Below, one piece after another: positions 60,196 through 64,000 of a DNA stretch of 64,000 nucleotides. The notes beneath the pieces are model-generated. The model ran no database searches and was not told where the DNA came from. It saw only the letters and a program-made list of their open reading frames with translations. Made by a program: the position numbers and the translations under genes. How positions within the stretch are numbered: the first letter of the stretch is position 1; every line of letters starts with the position of its first letter. Source of the stretch: Rhyacichthys aspro (Eukaryota; Chordata; Actinopteri; Gobiiformes; Rhyacichthyidae); contig CM072158.1 of assembly GCA_036850595.1 (NCBI GenBank), positions 16,755,422 to 16,819,421 of the forward strand, read 5' to 3'.

Positions 60196-62015
60196 CTTTT
60201 AAGTGACTCACTATTTAAAGTCATTTCGGCTGATTCTCATTGCATAGAGACACTGAATACACATTTTTAAAGAGCCCTATGATGCTGACTTCATGTAAGA
60301 CCAGAGACGACTTATGCTTATAATTGATATATAGCTTTGTTTTTGAAGAAAGTACAACAGTCTTATCCTTGGAATATGTCGTTAGATGTTTTATCTTTCG
60401 ATTCTCTATCGTCCAATCAACAGACAATACTGTAAAGTGGACCAAACTTAGTCTTACTAGCCTGACCCACATTCTACCGCTCCAGTGGAAACAAAAGCTT
60501 TAAAGTCATAGTCTGCCACTTGCAATAGCAATGATGGCTTTCAAGGTTTTATGATGTCACAATGCATTAGTGCAATAATTCTACTGACGGTGGGTCGGGA
60601 AACAGGTGGGCCGCTGAGAAAAGGCAACCGAACTTTGTGTGTAAATAAAGGAAAGTGAAGGAAGGGTCCTGTCTGGTGAAAACAGGGAGATAAAGATAAA
60701 GATGGATAGGAGAAGAGAGGCGAGGGGAGGCTTTAATGAATTAATGACTCTCCTCACAACTAGATGCCTCTTATATCTGGCTCAGACAGAGCCCGATGAA
60801 ATAATAAATAAACACATGAATAAGTGAAGAGGCTTGGATGAGACGGCACTCCGGAGGGGCAGAATATGGGAGGGGAAGGAAGGGGGTGATGGGTAGTCGA
60901 GGAGGGGAGCGCGGCGATGGTAAGACGGCTAGGCACGCGGTGAGCCTCTCTGGTGATTTGCTCCAACATCAAGCAGCTGGAGGTTACTGAAAAATTTAGC
61001 GATTGCGCGGGGAGCCGGTGAATGCTAATAGTGCAGTCTGACTCCCCCCCCCCTCCTCCTCATCCACCCGTCTGCACTCGCACACAAACACACACCCGCG
61101 TACGCCGCCGGACCACCTTCAGTCTCCGGTGACCTTGCTGGATGGCGAGATGGAGCGGCCACCGGCATGCTAACGAGACCCCCGCGCTGGATTCTGAAAG
61201 GGTTGCCAGACGCTGCAGGGCGAGGAGAGGGCAAGTGGGGGCATCCAAATGACATGTTAGCGTGGACACAGCAGAGACGGAGATGGGCAGCGTGCCACTC
61301 AGACGGGCCGCCGAAGGTCCGTCAGGTTCTGTTACAGGCCGAGAAGGAGAGCGCGCTGCCGCTAAAGAGCTAGCTGTTAATGAGGACACGACCTTTGACA
61401 TCTGGAGGAAACAAAGTGCATGGTTAAACAGGTGAACGGCCAGCACAGGAATAGAAGAGTAAATAAAACTATACAACCGTCATGTAAATGTGATTAATAA
61501 CTCGTGAACTTGTGAACAACTCTCTAGAAGGAGGTCAAAGGTCATAGTGAATTTAACTCCATGCTTTTGCTAATAGATTATACAGTACCCCTGACAAGTT
61601 CATGTTAGTTGATGATGCTTTAAATTTAAAGACCACATCGAATACATTAACCCATACATGATAATGTATATGTTCTTCAAAGGTTTCCAGCTGGGCCTCT
61701 AAAGATATCGGCTAAAATAAAAGATTAAAAATGTCTCAGGATAACTAAAAGCTAAGGTAACTGACACCGAGCAAAGGGTTTTGCCACAGAAATACACAAA
61801 AACTGATGAAAAAGGAAGTTGCAATATGGACCTGCTGGTTAAAAGAAACAGACAAACATATTGCAAAGTCTGTTTTAGAAGATTTTACAGCATTGTTTGT
61901 CCAGACAAAGCAGTACCTTACATGTCTACTGTTATCTACTGTCATACGCATCAAAACCATATTATATATGTTACAATAACACGGGAAATACATGTAAAGG
62001 CCCCCAACTTATACT
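60196..62015. other. Intergenic; GC-rich block at 60840-61380
   Basis: 60840-61380 is purine-rich and GC-rich, with many CG pairs (GAGCGCGGCGATGG, GATTGCGCGGGGAGCC, CGCGTACGCCGCCGG) and a C11 run at 61043. It could be a CpG-type regulatory element. ORFs of 76-138 codons occur on the minus strand but show no known domain. The rest is AT-rich. Confidence 0.35.
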
Positions 62016-62435
62016 GGCCTGTCCAGTGGCGGAGCTAGACTTTTAAAAAAGGGGTGGCCAAGGGGTGGCAAGGGATTATTATATACAAAACGTTCAATTT
62101 AAACTAAAACTGAATCATATACTGTATATCATCATAGCATATATTACTTAGTTTAAAAGTCATCACACAATCTGAATTAGGCAGCTTACTGTCTCTCATC
62201 GATGTCGCTACTATGTGCCAAACCCGCCGCTGGGGCTATGTTTTGCAGTACGCACAAACTAGCTGCATGAGGGTGCATTCATGTGCGCTGGGAATGTACG
62301 AAATTAGAGTTTTCTTCGGAAAATGTTCACAAGAGTCTAACAACGGATTATCACCACATTGCCATCTGCAGCGGGGTGGCACTGGGGGTGGCTAGGGCTT
62401 TGTTGGGGGTGGCTATGGCTGCCACTGGGCCTGTC
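62016..62435. mobile_element. hAT-type MITE (CAGTGGCGGA class) with perfect 8-bp target duplication
   Basis: The element at 62024-62427 (404 bases) begins CAGTGGCGGAGCTAG and ends CTATGGCTGCCACTG. It is flanked by GGCCTGTC on both sides (62016-62023 and 62428-62435). GGGGTGGCCAAGGGGTGGC lies near the left end and repeated GGGGGTGGCTA near the right, as in known fish elements. It contains no transposase. Confidence 0.94.
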
Positions 62436-63096
62436 TGATCTGTCTCACTTCATATTGCAGGATCAAGACAGGGCCACGACACACTTCCACGAGGCCAAAC
62501 TTTAGAAAGATAGGACTATCCAGCGATAAAAGGTTAGTTTAAAAGGATCTTTCATTACAGTGAGATGAACCAAACCTGACCACTTAATGAATATGCCACA
62601 ATTATGAATAAAAGTTTAGTTCAACAAAGTCAGTGTGTTGTACTTGTGAGCAATTCTATTTTTAAAACCAGATGAGGTGTAATCCCTTCTCAATTCTGAC
62701 CCACGTCCCGGTCCTACTTCTGGTCCTGCTCCCTGGTTTTGGCCCAACTGGGATGCTGACAGAGTAGATGGAAGGCTCGGGGCGCCGTGGAGGAGCCCCT
62801 GCCGACATGATTTACAGCCAGAGGCGCAGGGGTTGCCGGGACGACGTCTAGCTGCGGTCCCCCGTCTCTATAATCGGAGCTGGGCGTCCGGCTCCGAGGA
62901 GTCTACTCCGGCACACATCACCTCCTCCTCAACCCCCGCCCCTGCTCTGTGCTGGGACAACTCAACAACACAGTCTGTTCTGCCTCTGTTCTCCTGCAGG
63001 ACCAGTGTGAGGCGCAGGGATGGAGGGGGGTCCTGTAACAATGACAACAGTGTGATGAAACAGTCTGGTTCTTACTAGAGACTGACGAGTTTAAAA
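62436..63096. other. Intergenic; GC-rich block at 62690-63030
   Basis: 62690-63030 is clearly GC-rich, with a pyrimidine-rich tract ending CTCCTGCAG at 63000 that resembles a splice acceptor. An 81-codon ORF (62833-63078) crosses it. I see no protein similarity and do not call an exon. Confidence 0.35.
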
Positions 63097-63757
63097 GAAT
63101 GAGTTTGAGACCAAGACAAGAGTGAGTAAAAATGTGTTTGAGACCATGACAAGACCGAGAAAAATGAGTTCAAGACTGAGTAAAAGAGTAAAAATGAGTT
63201 CAAGACCAAGACGAAAAACAAGTAAAAATGAGTTCAAGGACGGTGCAAGACCGAGTAAATATGAGTTCAAGACCAAGACAAAGCCAAGTAGAAATTACTT
63301 CAAGACCGAGACAAAACTGAGTAAAAATTAGATCAAGACCAAGACAAGACCAAGTGAAAATGAGTTCGAGACCAAGACAAGAACAAATAAAAATGAGTTT
63401 GAGACCAAGAAAAAAACGAGATTAGTTCAAGACCAGAACAAGACCAAGTGAAAATGAGTTCAAGACCAGAACAAGACCAAGTGAAAACGAGTTCAAGACT
63501 GAGTAAAAGAGTAAAAATGAGTTCAAGACCAAGACAAAAACCACGTAAAAATGAGTTCTAGGACAATGCAAGACTGAGTAAAAATGAGTTCAAGACCAAG
63601 ACAAAAACCAAGTAAAAATGAGTTCAAGACCAGAACAAGACCAAGTGAAAATGAGTTCGAGACCAAGACAAGAGTGAGTAAAAATGTATTTAAAACCGAG
63701 ACAAAACCGAGTAAAAATGAGTTCAAGTCCAAGACAAAACCAGGTAAAAATGAGCAC
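63097..63757. repeat. 33-bp minisatellite, about 20 copies
   Basis: Units read GAGTTCAAGACCAAGACAAG or GAGTTCAAGACCAGAACAAG, then ACCAAGTGAAAAT; period 33, with some units of 34-36 and truncated ones. One strand is purine-rich with little C or T. The 11-codon period (MSSRPRQ...) leaves both strands open in places; these ORFs are not genes. Confidence 0.93.
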
Positions 63758-64000
63758 ACATTTGACTCTAGAGATTGTTATGCTGTTGATTAAATGCATT
63801 TGTGGTTATGGTTAATTACAAAGTAGTCATGTTTAAATAATTAATTCCTAGAGGGTAGTAGCTCTGGGAAAGGGTTGTTGTTTCCTAATGTTTATTTTTT
63901 TACCTCATATTACCACTAAGCTCATGCAAAAGCAGGCCCAAAGCATATCTCTCCACACTCTACACAACCATGGTGTACCTCATGCTTTTCTTTGTGGAGT
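63758..64000. other. Intergenic; nothing recognised
   Basis: The last 240 bases of the window show no gene, tandem array or terminal repeat. Confidence 0.3.

Noticed and set aside
61060..61476. 138-codon minus-strand ORF
   Set aside because: Lies in a GC-rich block where stop codons are rare; low-complexity translation with no domain.

Overview
The window is vertebrate nuclear DNA, almost certainly from a teleost fish and probably a percomorph. One small intact protein-coding gene is followed by about 60 kb of AT-rich, intron-like or intergenic sequence full of decayed fish-type transposons. The repeats include hAT MITEs with 8-bp target duplications, TA-flanked mariner/Tigger-like MITEs, tRNA-derived SINEs, and L2/RTE-like LINE fragments. 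There are no operons, ribosome binding sites, prokaryotic genes or CRISPR arrays.

Layout. 1-2057 is 5' flank or 5'UTR intron, ending in a clear splice acceptor. 2065-2778 (+) is a complete 237-residue CITED-family transcriptional co-regulator, best matched to Cited4, with a 13-glutamine tract. Its 3'UTR probably ends near 3930, after the AATAAA at 3908. 3931-6990 looks unique and may hold regulatory DNA. 6992-12992 is a mosaic of three local repeat families (called X, Y and Z here). 15104-16265 is a 42-bp minisatellite, followed by a hAT MITE with a perfect 8-bp target duplication (16369-16870). 17-33 kb is sparse, with SINE and LINE relics and a 245-bp segment duplicated about 1 kb apart (29831 and 30821). 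34.9-36 kb holds a 400-bp TIR element and a Tigger-like MITE. 39.8-40.3 kb is another hAT MITE. 41.4-42.7 kb may be a very old degenerate tandem array. 47.8-48.8 kb holds a LINE reverse-transcriptase relic and a decayed hAT-like element. 51.5-52.3 kb has a second copy of the 34.9-kb element, an abnormal homopolymer block and a SINE. 53.9-54.9 kb is a second minisatellite. 56.2-58.7 kb is a diverged tandem duplication with a mariner-type MITE inside. 62.0-62.4 kb is a third hAT MITE with a perfect target duplication. 63.1-63.76 kb is a third minisatellite.

How it works together. Only the CITED gene can be given a cellular role: CITED proteins bind the CH1/TAZ1 domain of CBP/p300 in the nucleus and modulate transcription. 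The long stretch without other exons is what one would expect of a regulatory landscape around such a gene, but this is inference. I found no convincing new biological system. The best leads are the three minisatellites whose main periods are all multiples of three, the possible origin of one of them inside a hAT MITE, and the unclassified local repeat families.
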